Assembly (NCBI RefSeq): GCF_023284025.1
Contig: NZ_JAKIKR010000052.1
Span: 1-34,321 of the forward strand
Direction: 5' to 3'
DNA: 34,321 bases
Source of the DNA: Shewanella abyssi
GTDB taxonomy: Bacteria; Pseudomonadota; Gammaproteobacteria; Enterobacterales; Shewanellaceae
Shown here: piece by piece, positions 1-8,409 of the stretch
Numbering within the stretch: the first letter of the stretch is position 1
Layout: each line of letters starts with the position of its first letter
Position numbers and translations under genes: made by a program
Notes under the pieces: generated by a model
Seen by the model: the letters and a program-made list of their open reading frames with translations, nothing else
The model's database searches: none
What the model was told of the DNA's origin: nothing

Positions 1-160
1 CTCGCCGTGAACACATCCCTGTGGGCTCAACGAAAACATCTGACCTCCAAGGACGGAGGAAATGCCAAATTCTGTATGGAACAGAATTGGCCCTGTTTCC
101 GACGGCCTCAGTCGTATCTACACTGGTTTCGAAAAGCGTAATCATCCGGCATTTTAGTTT
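1..160. repeat. Dispersed repeat module A, copy 1 (cut by window edge)
   Basis: This stretch shares long near-identical blocks with 24851-24920, for example CGTGAACACATCCCTGTGGG (6-25) and the CCTGTTTCCGA...GTATCTACACTGG block (about 92-136). Relative to that copy it carries an extra segment of about 53 bases (38-90) containing two hairpins: CCTCC (44-48) with GGAGG (55-59), and AATTCTG (68-74) with CAGAATT (82-88). I see no coding capacity. Function is unknown; it looks like a non-coding dispersed element. Confidence 0.75.
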
Positions 161-227
161 TTAATTTTTAATTTTTAATTTTAAGATGCTGAGTCCATCA
201 ATAAACGACAAAATAATTGAAAACACC

Positions 228-348
228 ATCTTCCCCGTTGGAATTTTCGCTTTTCAGAAACTTCGCCGGGGCGCTGAGGGTTCGTCAAGGGGTACAAGCG
301 CTTTACCCCTTGGCTCGGGCGTGGGCGAAGCGCCACGACTTTGACTTA
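228..348. repeat. Dispersed repeat module B, copy 1
   Basis: Matches 25035-25182: both start with CTTCCCCGTTGGA, share CGCCGGGGCGCTGAGGG, AGCGCTTTACCCCTTGGCT and a GGGCGAAGC-CCACGACTT end. An internal hairpin pairs AAGGGGTA with TACCCCTT. Copy 2 forms the same hairpin with different bases, pairing GGGTAAA with TTTACCC, so the fold is kept where the sequence differs. A second small hairpin is GGCG-AAG-CGCC. Module B follows module A after about 70 bases at both loci. Confidence 0.75.
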
Positions 349-420
349 GATTTAGATTTGGAAAAACAATAGCTGATAGAGCAGTCAAATCGCTTTGGGG
401 CACAAATATGTTAACTTCTG

Positions 421-590
421 GCGAAAGTGGTTCCAATTGCCTGCGGCAGGCGTATGTGCAGATACTTCCGTGACACGCTACAAGTCCATCCGTGGAGGCT
501 CGGCCATGACGTCCATGTCATGGACGGTCACGGCCGTATCTACACTGGGTTATAAAAGCGCAAACTCTCAGCATTTGAGTTTTCAATTTA
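421..590. repeat. Dispersed repeat module A, copy 2
   Basis: Aligns over its length with 24799-24961: AAAGTGGTTCCAAT, GCGTATGTGCAGA, CTACACTGGGTTATAAAAGC and CATTTGAGTTTTCA are shared. Its variable centre differs and forms a strong hairpin, GTCCATG (511-517) with CATGGAC (519-525), extended outward by TGAC/GTCA and GCC/GGC pairs. The element ends about 130 bases beyond the stop of the minus-strand ABC exporter gene. No gene is supported inside it. Confidence 0.75.
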
Positions 591-723
591 GAAACATAAA
601 AGCCAATCGACTGCAGAACTAACAGAATACACCGACTCCAGAGCTAAGCCGAACCGTTAATGGCCGTAGGCTATAAAGTTCAGGTTACGGCTTAAGGGCT
701 AAGGATTAACCATAAAAAATAGC

Positions 724-2619
724 TTAACTCGATAACCCTGCAGCATCCTCAGTAAGCAGTTGCAGACTGGCAAACTCACGATAAAGCGCACTGCTTTGTA
801 TCAACTCTTTATGGGTGCCACTGGCCACTAGCTGGCCTTTATCCAGCACTAGAATACGATCGGCATTGATCACCGTGGCTAACCTATGGGCGATGATCAG
901 GGTGGTTTTATTCACCATCAAGCTATCGAGGGCTTGTTTTACTTTTTGCTCACTAATAGCATCGAGCGCACTGGTGGCTTCATCGAGCAGCAAAATAGGA
1001 CGGTCAGCCAGAATCGCCCGAGCAATCGCTATGCGTTGCTTTTGTCCGCCAGATAAACGCACTCCTCGCTCGCCTAAATAAGTTTGATAGCCGTCGGTAA
1101 AATCAGCTATAAACTCATCCGCTCTGGCGGCAATACAAGCTTGCTTCACCTCGGCTTCAGTGGCGTCCAAACGCCCATAACGCACATTTTCCAGTACGCT
1201 GCAGGCAAAGATCACCGACTCTTGTGGTACTAATGCATATTGCTGACGTAATGATTGCGGGCTCAACTGCGCAATATCAACCCCATCTAATTCAATGCTG
1301 CCACTTTTTAATACATAGAAACGCTGCAGTAGCTCGAACAAGGTACTCTTGCCAGCCCCGCTAGCGCCGACCAAGGCAACCCGTTCAGCAGGTTTAATGT
1401 GAATATCTAAACCGCGGATAACATCTCCCTCACCGCCATGTTCAACGCCCCCTTCACGGATATTGCTGTAAGCAAAATGCACCTGCTTGAACGCCAGCTC
1501 TCCACGCACCATTGCCGGTAAGGACTGCGGCTCGGCAACGGTCGGAATATCAATCGGAGTTTCAACTAATTCGATGAGCCGCTCAGTAGCCCCTGCTGCA
1601 CGTTGAATTTCGCCAATAACTTCGCTAATGGTGGCGACTGAACCTGCCACCATCACCGCATAAAACATAAAGGCCGATAGCTCACCACCGGTGATACTGC
1701 CGCTCATTACATCGTGCGCCCCTACCCATGTCACCAGGGCAATCGCTAAGATACTCAGAAACATCACTAGTGAGATTAAAATTGAGCGGTACATTATCCG
1801 CCCTTTAGCGGCGTCCATAATCGCTTCTACCCTATCGTTAAACAGCTCTCGGTCTCTGTCTTCGTGGGAATAGGCTTGCACAGTATGGATCTCGTGCAGC
1901 GTTTCATCGACATAAGCGCCTAAATCGCCGACTCTGTCTTGGCTCTTGCGAGACAAGTCGCGTACCTTTCTGCCAAAAAAGAAGATAGGCCCCAATACCA
2001 TAGGCACGGCGAGTAATACTAAGCCGGTCATTTTAAGGCTGGTAATCGCCATCATCACGATGCCACCAATCACAGTAACGCTGGATCGCAGTGCCATCGA
2101 CAAACTTTGGCCAACCACCGATTGCAGCAAGGTAGAATCAGCAGTAAAGCGCGAGATCACCTCGCCTGTGCGCAGCTTTGCGTAAAACCCCGGCGAGAGT
2201 TTCAGCAGATGGTCATACACTTTTAAGCGAATATCGGCGCTTACCCGCTCACCTAGCCAAGTCATTAAGTAGAAACGGCAAAAAATAGCGCTGCTGCTAA
2301 GGGCGGTAATTCCTACCACCAGCAGGATAATTTGATTTAGACGGGAGCCATTGTCTTGTAAAAACCCCTCATCGACCATCAAGCGTACGCCTTGCCCAAG
2401 CGACAGCCATGCTAGCGAACCGATGAACAGGAAGATAATCGCTGCAATCACTTTAGCGCGATAAGGTTTTAGAAAAGTGCCTATCCACGGCAAAACAGCC
2501 CGGCGACTGACAGGATCAAATCCTGTGGCTGTTTTATCGTTAGCGACCGTGTTTGGCGACTTGCTAGCTGCTGTAGTCTCAGAAGATTGAGAGGAGACCG
2601 GAGATGTTTGTTGGCTCAA
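724..2619 (-). CDS. ABC exporter, fused permease-ATPase (MsbA-related)
   Basis: A half-transporter of 631 residues that should work as a homodimer in the inner membrane, exporting a lipid or other hydrophobic substrate; the substrate cannot be read from sequence. After a Ser/Thr-rich N-terminal tail of about 40 residues comes the six-helix transmembrane domain (roughly 45-340), then the nucleotide-binding domain with Walker A GASGAGKS (418-425), signature LSGGQKQR (522-529), Walker B ILLLDEATSALD and H-loop LIIAHRLAT. It resembles the MsbA-related ABC family and is not classical msbA, as no lpxK follows. The start is an unusual TTG at 2619, preceded by AAGGA seven bases away. An eight-base inverted repeat abuts the ribosome-binding site. 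Divergent from the DUF2956 gene. Confidence 0.93.
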   Translation of the reverse strand: MSQQTSPVSSQSSETTAASKSPNTVANDKTATGFDPVSRRAVLPWIGTFLKPYRAKVIAAIIFLFIGSLAWLSLGQGVRLMVDEGFLQDNGSRLNQIILLVVGITALSSSAIFCRFYLMTWLGERVSADIRLKVYDHLLKLSPGFYAKLRTGEVISRFTADSTLLQSVVGQSLSMALRSSVTVIGGIVMMAITSLKMTGLVLLAVPMVLGPIFFFGRKVRDLSRKSQDRVGDLGAYVDETLHEIHTVQAYSHEDRDRELFNDRVEAIMDAAKGRIMYRSILISLVMFLSILAIALVTWVGAHDVMSGSITGGELSAFMFYAVMVAGSVATISEVIGEIQRAAGATERLIELVETPIDIPTVAEPQSLPAMVRGELAFKQVHFAYSNIREGGVEHGGEGDVIRGLDIHIKPAERVALVGASGAGKSTLFELLQRFYVLKSGSIELDGVDIAQLSPQSLRQQYALVPQESVIFACSVLENVRYGRLDATEAEVKQACIAARADEFIADFTDGYQTYLGERGVRLSGGQKQRIAIARAILADRPILLLDEATSALDAISEQKVKQALDSLMVNKTTLIIAHRLATVINADRILVLDKGQLVASGTHKELIQSSALYREFASLQLLTEDAAGLSS

Positions 2620-2629
2620 TGCAATATCC

Positions 2630-2649
2630 TTAATCTCAAACGAGATTAA
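2630..2649 (-). promoter_or_regulatory. Inverted repeat touching the ABC exporter ribosome-binding site
   Basis: Perfect 8-bp arms TTAATCTC (2630-2637) and GAGATTAA (2642-2649) separated by AAAC. On the minus strand the repeat ends directly at the AAGGA ribosome-binding site of the TTG-started ABC gene. It could be a repressor operator or an mRNA hairpin that affects translation; the sequence does not decide. Confidence 0.45.
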
Positions 2650-2681
2650 ATTAAAAAGTAAACGACATTAGAATAACAAAA

Positions 2682-2697
2682 CCCGCATAAGAGCGGG
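2682..2697 (-). terminator. Short GC hairpin with T-rich tail (terminator or attenuator)
   Basis: CCCGC (2682-2686) pairs with GCGGG (2693-2697) around a 6-base loop. Read on the minus strand the stem is followed by TTTTGTT, like a small intrinsic terminator. It lies upstream of the ABC exporter start with no minus-strand gene before it, so an attenuator in that gene's leader is possible. The stem is only 5 bp, so support is modest. Confidence 0.35.
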
Positions 2698-2790
2698 ACA
2701 TTTTTGGAACGTGAATATGCAAACAGGTTTATTTGAGTATTTGACTAAAAATCCAGTCAGAAATAAGTAGGCAGATGATTAATGAACTCA

Positions 2791-2808
2791 TATTATAGTG
2801 AGCTCACT
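2791..2808 (+). promoter_or_regulatory. Putative -10 element and 12-bp palindrome before the DUF2956 gene
   Basis: TATTAT (2791-2796) is a plausible -10 box. It is followed immediately by the perfect palindrome AGTGAGCTCACT (2797-2808), which would cover the transcription start. No good -35 is visible. A repressor operator is possible but unproven. Confidence 0.3.
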
Positions 2809-2830
2809 CTTAGCTAAGCATTCATAAAAT

Positions 2831-3160
2831 ATGGCACAGCAGATCTCAGACGAATCCAAAAATGAAGCAATGAAAGTAGCAAAATCGATTCAAAAACCAG
2901 GACAGACAAAAGAGCAAACCAAGCTCGTTGCCCTTGGAATAGAAAAAGGCATTGCCGAATACAAGAAACAGCAAAAAGGCAAAGCTCGCGTTCGCGACAA
3001 ACAGAAGAAACAGCAGGTTCGTGCTAAAGCCCGCGCCACTGAAAATGAGCATGAGGTCGAGAACAACATAGAAGATCGCGCGGCCAGCCCCTACCTGCCT
3101 TGGGGATTATTGACCCTAAGCTGGATAGGTTTTATCAGCTATATCGTCATAAGCAACTAG
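2831..3160 (+). CDS. DUF2956 family protein
   Basis: A 109-residue protein of the DUF2956 type, known mainly from Shewanella, Vibrio and relatives; its function is not known. The first about 75 residues are highly charged and rich in Lys, Gln and Arg (a KQQKGKARVRDKQKKQQ-type stretch), probably helical and cytoplasmic. The C-terminus, about residues 87-107, is a single hydrophobic segment (WGLLTLSWIGFISYIVI), so the protein is likely tail-anchored in the membrane. Start is ATG at 2831 with only a weak upstream purine signal. It stands alone between the divergent ABC exporter and the tor promoter region. Confidence 0.85.
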   Translation: MAQQISDESKNEAMKVAKSIQKPGQTKEQTKLVALGIEKGIAEYKKQQKGKARVRDKQKKQQVRAKARATENEHEVENNIEDRAASPYLPWGLLTLSWIGFISYIVISN

Positions 3161-3175
3161 TCCGTGCTTTGTGCG

Positions 3176-3195
3176 TTATAACGTTCGCGTTATAA
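3176..3195 (+). other. AT-rich hairpin downstream of the DUF2956 gene
   Basis: Perfect arms TTATAACG (3176-3183) and CGTTATAA (3188-3195) enclose TTCG. It begins 15 bases after the DUF2956 stop. There is no T-run, so it is at best a weak terminator or an mRNA 3'-end stabiliser. GCGTTATA recurs at about 3289-3298. The rest of 3161-3387 shows nothing I can name. Confidence 0.35.
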
Positions 3196-3387
3196 GGATA
3201 ACATCAACATAATCACCGTTTCGCCGCGCATCTTTTGCGTGGTGAGACAATTTAGTCATTAGCTTGTTTTAGCCTGCAACCTGGTTTTCCTCGCGTTATA
3301 GCTTCCTGCAAAGAAATAGTTGGTAAGCAACTAAAAACAAATTCAAAAAATCCATCCCAAAAACTCAAAGAACACCCCTCTTAAATT

Positions 3388-3450
3388 CTGTTCATATTTT
3401 GTCATAACTTGTCTTAACTTGTTCATTGTTACCCCCATCGCTGTTCACAA
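3388..3450 (+). promoter_or_regulatory. TorR-binding decamer boxes of the torECAD promoter
   Basis: 3388-3397 is CTGTTCATAT, identical to the TorR decamer described for the E. coli tor promoter. Further boxes follow in register: TTTGTCATAA (3398), CTTGTCTTAA (3408), TTGTTCATTG (3419) and CTGTTCACAA (3441). The last overlaps the place where a -35 element would lie, as expected for an activator-dependent promoter. Phosphorylated TorR from 14470-15180 is the expected ligand. Confidence 0.88.
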
Positions 3451-3458
3451 CCTCTCCC

Positions 3459-3464
3459 TATAAT
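3459..3464 (+). promoter_or_regulatory. -10 element of the torECAD promoter
   Basis: TATAAT matches the sigma70 -10 consensus exactly. No recognisable -35 exists 17 bases upstream; a TorR box sits there instead. Transcription would start near 3471, leaving a leader of about 32 bases with an AGCTGGAG ribosome-binding site before torE. Confidence 0.75.
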
Positions 3465-3502
3465 GACTCCATCAAAGAAAGGGTTAGCTGGAGCAAACGG
3501 TC

Positions 3503-3673
3503 ATGACAAATCAAAATCCCCCCAACGAGCAAAAGAGTCACAAGAAAGATGAGCTTAAAGCTGTGAGTTTTATCATCTTCATTTTATTCCCCGCGTTAAG
3601 CATCGCTTTTGTTAGCACGTATGGCTTCATCATTTGGATGATCCAAGCATTTGGTGGCGTTGTCGCTCACTAA
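3503..3673 (+). CDS. torE: TorE, small membrane protein of the Tor system (NapE/TorE family)
   Basis: A 56-residue protein with a hydrophilic, Lys-rich N-terminus (about 1-20) and one transmembrane helix (about 21-49, VSFIIFILFPALSIAFVS onward). The pattern of a charged head followed by FPxLS in the helix fits the NapE/TorE family, in which TorE is found with Shewanella TMAO reductase and is thought to assist TorC function or assembly. Start ATG at 3503 is preceded by GGAG at suitable spacing. It is the first gene of the operon, 42 bases before torC. Confidence 0.88.
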   Translation: MTNQNPPNEQKSHKKDELKAVSFIIFILFPALSIAFVSTYGFIIWMIQAFGGVVAH

Positions 3674-3715
3674 CCCCGACTTCATTTTTTTAAACTTATA
3701 TATGAGGATGCGATT

Positions 3716-4894
3716 ATGAGATGGTTACTTAACATCTGGCGCACACTAAACAAACCAGCACAATACCTCACACTGGGCTCAGTCAGTGTTTCAGCCTTTC
3801 TAATGGGCATTATCTTTTGGGGTGGTTTTAACACCGCACTCGAAGCGACCAACACCGAAGCGTTCTGTATCAGCTGCCATGGCATGGAAAGCATGCCCTA
3901 CCAAGAGCTGCAAGAAACGGTGCATTGGTCAAATCATTCTGGCGTTCGCGCAACCTGTCCTGATTGTCATGTACCCCATGAATGGGGCCGTAAGATGGGC
4001 CGTAAAATTGAAGCTTCTCACGATGTATGGGGCTGGTTACTGCAGTCAGTCAATACGCCTGAGAAGTTTGAAGAGAAACGCTTAGAGATGGCCAGTCGTG
4101 AGTGGAAGCGATTTGACCGTGATAACTCGCTGGCCTGTAAAAATTGCCATAACTACGATTCAATGAAGTGGGAAGACATGTCTAAGCTGGCGCAAAAGCA
4201 GATGAAGCGCGCGGCAGAGTTAGACCAAAGCTGTATCGATTGCCACAAAGGCATAGCTCACAAGCTACCTGATATGGGCACCGCTCGGGCACCAGAACTG
4301 ATTGCAGAAGTCGGCTCAGGCGTTAACGGCCTAGAGGTTGATCAAAGCTACTTCAGCGCACTCACTAAACCACTTTACTTCAACGAGAAAACCGACGTTG
4401 AAGCCGGTACGCTAAACATCGCCACTAAAGTGAAAGTGTTAGCACTTAAAGGTAACCGCGCCAAAATTGGCATCGACGGTTGGAGAAAGAAAATTGGTGC
4501 CGGTCGCGTGATCTACTACGACTTCGGCCTAAATATTCTGTCGGCTCAACTTACCAAAGATGCGGCGTTTGAAGAGGGTGTCATCCAAACCTTCGAAGAG
4601 AAAGAAGATCCAATGACCGGCCTTAAATGGCAGCGCGTAGAAGCGGTGATTTGGACCGATACAGACTACCTGCTTAGCGACTTACAGCCTCTTTGGGACT
4701 ATGCCCGCAGCACCTACAGCACCAGTTGCAGCGTTTGTCATACCCAGCCAGACGAAAGCCACTTTGACGCCAATACATGGCCAGGTATGTTCCAGGGCAT
4801 GATCGCCTTCGTCAACATGGACCAAGATACCCAGGCTTTAGTGCAAAAGTACTTACAAGAGCATTCATCAACTTTCAATAAGTCGGCTCACTAA
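3716..4894 (+). CDS. torC: TorC, pentaheme c-type cytochrome (NapC/NirT family)
   Basis: A 392-residue cytochrome that takes electrons from the menaquinol pool and passes them to periplasmic TorA. A single N-terminal membrane anchor (about 15-40) precedes a periplasmic part with five CxxCH haem sites: C51 (CISCH), C81 (CPDCH), C141 (CKNCH), C173 (CIDCH) and C338 (CSVCH). The first four form the NapC/NirT tetrahaem domain. The fifth lies in the C-terminal TorC domain, which in E. coli also binds the sensor TorS in the apo state. A GAGGATG ribosome-binding region precedes the ATG. torA follows after 14 bases. Confidence 0.97.
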   Translation: MRWLLNIWRTLNKPAQYLTLGSVSVSAFLMGIIFWGGFNTALEATNTEAFCISCHGMESMPYQELQETVHWSNHSGVRATCPDCHVPHEWGRKMGRKIEASHDVWGWLLQSVNTPEKFEEKRLEMASREWKRFDRDNSLACKNCHNYDSMKWEDMSKLAQKQMKRAAELDQSCIDCHKGIAHKLPDMGTARAPELIAEVGSGVNGLEVDQSYFSALTKPLYFNEKTDVEAGTLNIATKVKVLALKGNRAKIGIDGWRKKIGAGRVIYYDFGLNILSAQLTKDAAFEEGVIQTFEEKEDPMTGLKWQRVEAVIWTDTDYLLSDLQPLWDYARSTYSTSCSVCHTQPDESHFDANTWPGMFQGMIAFVNMDQDTQALVQKYLQEHSSTFNKSAH

Positions 4895-4908
4895 TAGGAC
4901 ATCACATT

Positions 4909-7401
4909 ATGAAAAGAAGAGACTTTTTAAAAGGCCTAGTCGGCACATCTTATGTTGTCCTTAGCGGCTCATCTGTCCTAGCGCCATTGAATGCGTTAGC
5001 GGCATCAGGCGCAAAGGCGAGCGAAGGTTGGTTAACCACGGGCTCACACTTTGGCGCCTTCAAAATGAAACGTAAGAATGGCGTGATTGACCAAGTCATT
5101 CCCTTTGACCGAGACAAGTATCCAAGCGACATGATTAACGGTGTCAAAGGCTTGGTCTACAACCCGTCGCGTGTACGTTACCCTATGGTACGCTTGGACT
5201 TTTTACTCAAGGGTCACAACAGCGATACCACTCAACGAGGCGACTTCCGCTTTGTACGAGTGACATGGGACAAGGCGCTGTCTCTGTTTAAAGACTCCCT
5301 TGATGAAGTGCAAACTAAATATGGTCCATCTGGGCTACATGCCGGTCAAACAGGCTGGCGTGCAACTGGCCAGCTGCACTCAAGCACCAGTCATATGCAA
5401 CGCGCTGTTGGCATGCATGGCAACTTCGTTAAAAAGGTTGGCGACTACTCAACCGGTGCGGGGCAAACCATTTTGCCTTACATCTTGGGTTCAACTGAGG
5501 TGTACGCTCAAGGTACCTCTTGGCCACTCATTCTTGAGAACTCTAAGACTATTATCTTGTGGTCAAACGACCCATATAAGAACTTACAAGTAGGCTGGAA
5601 TGCTGAGACCCATGAGTCATATGCCTACCTTGCCGAATTGAAAGAGAAAGTGGCTAAGGGTGAAATACGCGTTATTAGTATTGACCCTGTTGTGACCAAG
5701 ACTCAGCAGTATTTAGGCTGTGAGCAGCTATACGTTAACCCACAAACCGACGTGGCATTAATGCTAGGTATCGCCCACGAAATGGTGGCTAAAAACCTCC
5801 ATGACACTAAATTCATTGAGGGTTACAGCTTAGGGTTCGATCGGTTCCTGCCTTATATCCAAGGCGAAACTGATGGCGTTGAGAAGACACCTGAATGGGC
5901 TGCTGAGATCACTGGCGTTTCTGCTGAGATCATCCGCGACTTAGCAAAAGTGATGACCAAAGGTCGCACTCAAATGCTAATGGGCTGGTGTATCCAGCGT
6001 CAGCAACACGGTGAGCAACCTTATTGGATGGCAGCAGTACTGGCCACAATGACGGGGCAAATTGGGCTACCTGGCGGCGGTATTAGCTATGGTCACCACT
6101 ACTCAAGCATTGGCGTACCATCGTCGGGTGCGGCGGCGCCTGGCGCTTTCCCACGCAATGTAGATGAGGACCAAAAACCACTGTTTGATAGCAATGACTT
6201 TAAAGGCACTAGCAGCACCATTCCGGTGGCACGCTGGATTGATGCCATTTTAGAACCCGGTAAAACCATTGATTCAAACGGCTCAAAAGTGACCTTCCCA
6301 GATATTAAAATGATGGTGTTCTCTGGTAATAATCCGTGGAACCACCATCAAGATCGTAACCGCATGAAGCAGGCGTTCCAAAAGCTTGAATGTGTGGTGA
6401 CCATCGACATGAACTGGACTGCAACCTGTCGTTTTTCAGACATCGTTCTGCCTGCATGTACTACGTTTGAACGCAACGACATCGATGTCTACGGCAGTTA
6501 TGCCAACCGCGGTGTACTCGCGATGCAAAAGATGGTTGAACCGCTATTTGATAGCTTGTCAGACTTTGAAATTTTCACTCGCTTTGCCCGCCTTATGGGT
6601 AAAGAGAAAGAGTACACCCGGGGTATGACAGAGCGTGAATGGCTCAACAAGCTTTACAGCGACTGTAAAAATGCCAATGCGGGTAAGTTTGATATGCCAG
6701 ACTTTGATGCATTCTGGAAAGAGGGCTACGTCCACTTTGGCGAGGGTAAACCTTGGACACGTCATGCAGCCTTTAGAGAAGATCCTGAAATTAACCCATT
6801 AGGTACGCCTTCTGGCTTGATTGAGATCTTTAGCCGCAAGATTGCTCAGTATCAATATGATGACTGCCCTGGTCACCCAACCTGGATGGAAAAATCTGAG
6901 CGCAGCCATGGCGGCCCCGGGTCAGACAAATTCCCAGTGTGGATGCAGTCTTGCCACCCAGATAAGCGTTTGCATTCACAGATGTGTGAGTCAGAAGCGT
7001 TCCGTGAAACTTACACTGTAAAGGGGCGTGAGCCAGTCTACCTGAACCCTGATGATGCCAAGAAACGCGGCATAAAAGCGGGCGATGTGGTTCGAGTGTT
7101 TAACGACCGCGGTCAACTGCTCGCTGGTGCCGTCGTGTCAAATAACTTCCCTAAAGGAGTCATTCGTATTCACGAAGGTGCTTGGTATGGTCCTGTTGGC
7201 GAAGATGGCAGCAAAGAGGGTGGCGCCGAAATTGGTGCACTGTGCAGCTATGGCGATCCGAACACCTTGACCCAAGATATCGGCACCTCAAAACTTGCTC
7301 AAGCGTGCTCGGCCTATACTTGTCTGGTTGAATTTGAAAAGTATCAAGGTAAAGTACCGAGTGTCAGTTCATTTAGCGGACCCGTTGAGATAGCACTATG
7401 A
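4909..7401 (+). CDS. torA: TorA, periplasmic TMAO reductase (bis-MGD molybdoenzyme)
   Basis: The terminal reductase, converting TMAO to trimethylamine with electrons from TorC. The 830 residues match the family length. The N-terminus carries a twin-arginine signal (KRRDFLKG followed by a hydrophobic stretch and an ALA cleavage site near residue 31), so the folded holoenzyme is exported by Tat. VGDYSTGAGQ contains Ser181 in precursor numbering, the expected Mo-ligating serine of the DMSO/TMAO reductase family. Molybdopterin oxidoreductase and C-terminal dinucleotide-binding domains follow (for example EPVYLNPDDAKKRGI near 710). The stop codon overlaps the torD start (ATGA). No damage is visible. 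Confidence 0.97.
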   Translation: MKRRDFLKGLVGTSYVVLSGSSVLAPLNALAASGAKASEGWLTTGSHFGAFKMKRKNGVIDQVIPFDRDKYPSDMINGVKGLVYNPSRVRYPMVRLDFLLKGHNSDTTQRGDFRFVRVTWDKALSLFKDSLDEVQTKYGPSGLHAGQTGWRATGQLHSSTSHMQRAVGMHGNFVKKVGDYSTGAGQTILPYILGSTEVYAQGTSWPLILENSKTIILWSNDPYKNLQVGWNAETHESYAYLAELKEKVAKGEIRVISIDPVVTKTQQYLGCEQLYVNPQTDVALMLGIAHEMVAKNLHDTKFIEGYSLGFDRFLPYIQGETDGVEKTPEWAAEITGVSAEIIRDLAKVMTKGRTQMLMGWCIQRQQHGEQPYWMAAVLATMTGQIGLPGGGISYGHHYSSIGVPSSGAAAPGAFPRNVDEDQKPLFDSNDFKGTSSTIPVARWIDAILEPGKTIDSNGSKVTFPDIKMMVFSGNNPWNHHQDRNRMKQAFQKLECVVTIDMNWTATCRFSDIVLPACTTFERNDIDVYGSYANRGVLAMQKMVEPLFDSLSDFEIFTRFARLMGKEKEYTRGMTEREWLNKLYSDCKNANAGKFDMPDFDAFWKEGYVHFGEGKPWTRHAAFREDPEINPLGTPSGLIEIFSRKIAQYQYDDCPGHPTWMEKSERSHGGPGSDKFPVWMQSCHPDKRLHSQMCESEAFRETYTVKGREPVYLNPDDAKKRGIKAGDVVRVFNDRGQLLAGAVVSNNFPKGVIRIHEGAWYGPVGEDGSKEGGAEIGALCSYGDPNTLTQDIGTSKLAQACSAYTCLVEFEKYQGKVPSVSSFSGPVEIAL

Positions 7402-8057
7402 GCACTGAAACAGCAGCTAACCCAGTAAACCAAGCAAGAAGTACTGTTTATCAGTTGCTTTCATCGCTGTTTGCGAAAGAGATAGATCATAAGACATTAC
7501 ATGAGTTGACCAGTACTCAGGCGCAAGCGTTTTGGTCACAACTTGCCGCTGAGGCTGACTTCAAAGCAGATGTTGATGTACTAGTGGCTGAGTTTGCCAA
7601 GCTCAATAGCGACAAAGCCCTGCTAGAGCTTGCAGCCGATTATTGTGGTTTGTTTTTGGTCGGGACCAAACACAGTGCCTCGCCTTACGCTAGTCTGTAT
7701 TTAACAAGTAAAAGTTTGACAGACAAACCCGTAACAAAAGGGGATGAGCCACTGCTATTTGGTGAGCAACATCAGCAGATGACACAGTTTTTAAAGCAGA
7801 GTCAGCTGCAGGTACAGAGTGAGTTCCCAGAGCCCGCCGACCATCTGGCGGTGATCTTGGCTTATGTGGCACATATCAACACGCATAGCAGTAACCAACA
7901 ACAGTTGCAGTTTATCGGTGACAATCTGGCTAACTGGTTAGGCACTTTTGTGGCAAAAGTGGCCAAGGTCGATACTGGTCAATTTTATATTGCGTTAGCA
8001 CAACTGACACTTGCTTGGGTTAAGTCCGATGTTGAGTGGCTTGAAAGCGAAAGCTAA
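7398..8057 (+). CDS. torD: TorD, TorA-specific chaperone
   Basis: A 219-residue all-helical cytoplasmic chaperone of the TorD/DmsD family. It binds the TorA signal peptide and core, holds apo-TorA ready for molybdenum cofactor insertion and delays Tat export. The segment FPEPADHLAVILAYVAHI contains the conserved E-P-x-DH motif of the family (near residues 142-150). Its ATG overlaps the torA stop by four bases (ATGA), implying translational coupling and matched stoichiometry. It is the last gene of torECAD, and a strong terminator follows 74 bases later. Confidence 0.95.
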   Translation: MSTETAANPVNQARSTVYQLLSSLFAKEIDHKTLHELTSTQAQAFWSQLAAEADFKADVDVLVAEFAKLNSDKALLELAADYCGLFLVGTKHSASPYASLYLTSKSLTDKPVTKGDEPLLFGEQHQQMTQFLKQSQLQVQSEFPEPADHLAVILAYVAHINTHSSNQQQLQFIGDNLANWLGTFVAKVAKVDTGQFYIALAQLTLAWVKSDVEWLESES

Positions 8058-8131
8058 AACCTCAAATAAGGGCTGATAGCGATAGCCACTGACAAAGCGA
8101 TACTGGTTATAGGCTTTGGCAATAAATATAC

Positions 8132-8168
8132 AAATGCCGATAATGATTATGTCATTATCGGCATTTTT
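8132..8168 (+). terminator. Intrinsic terminator of torECAD
   Basis: A perfect 15-bp stem, AAATGCCGATAATGA (8132-8146) with its complement (8152-8166), closes a 5-base loop and runs into a T-rich end. The A-rich left foot could also allow termination from the other side. The remainder of the 352-base gap up to 8409 holds no clear feature. Confidence 0.9.
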
Positions 8169-8409
8169 GCCTGTCCTAAAATAACCCGCCCACCATCTAA
8201 ATCAGCATTCCTTTTTTAGGGTTTATTATTGGTTAGCGCTGCACATAGTGATCATCACCTAGCCAAATTGACTGTAAAAATATTAACCTGCAGCTCTCCT
8301 CGCTTCCCTAAGCAATTCCAAGGTGTTATAAAAAGCTAACCAGATCTGCATTTAACCCGTTAAGTTGTCATTCGAACAAAGACCTATGGGTCAAAGGAGA
8401 GATTACATC

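Noticed and set aside
395..622. ORFs inside the dispersed repeat at the left edge and its counterpart near 24606-24866
   Set aside because: They run through hairpin-rich repeat modules, differ between copies and show no protein family features.
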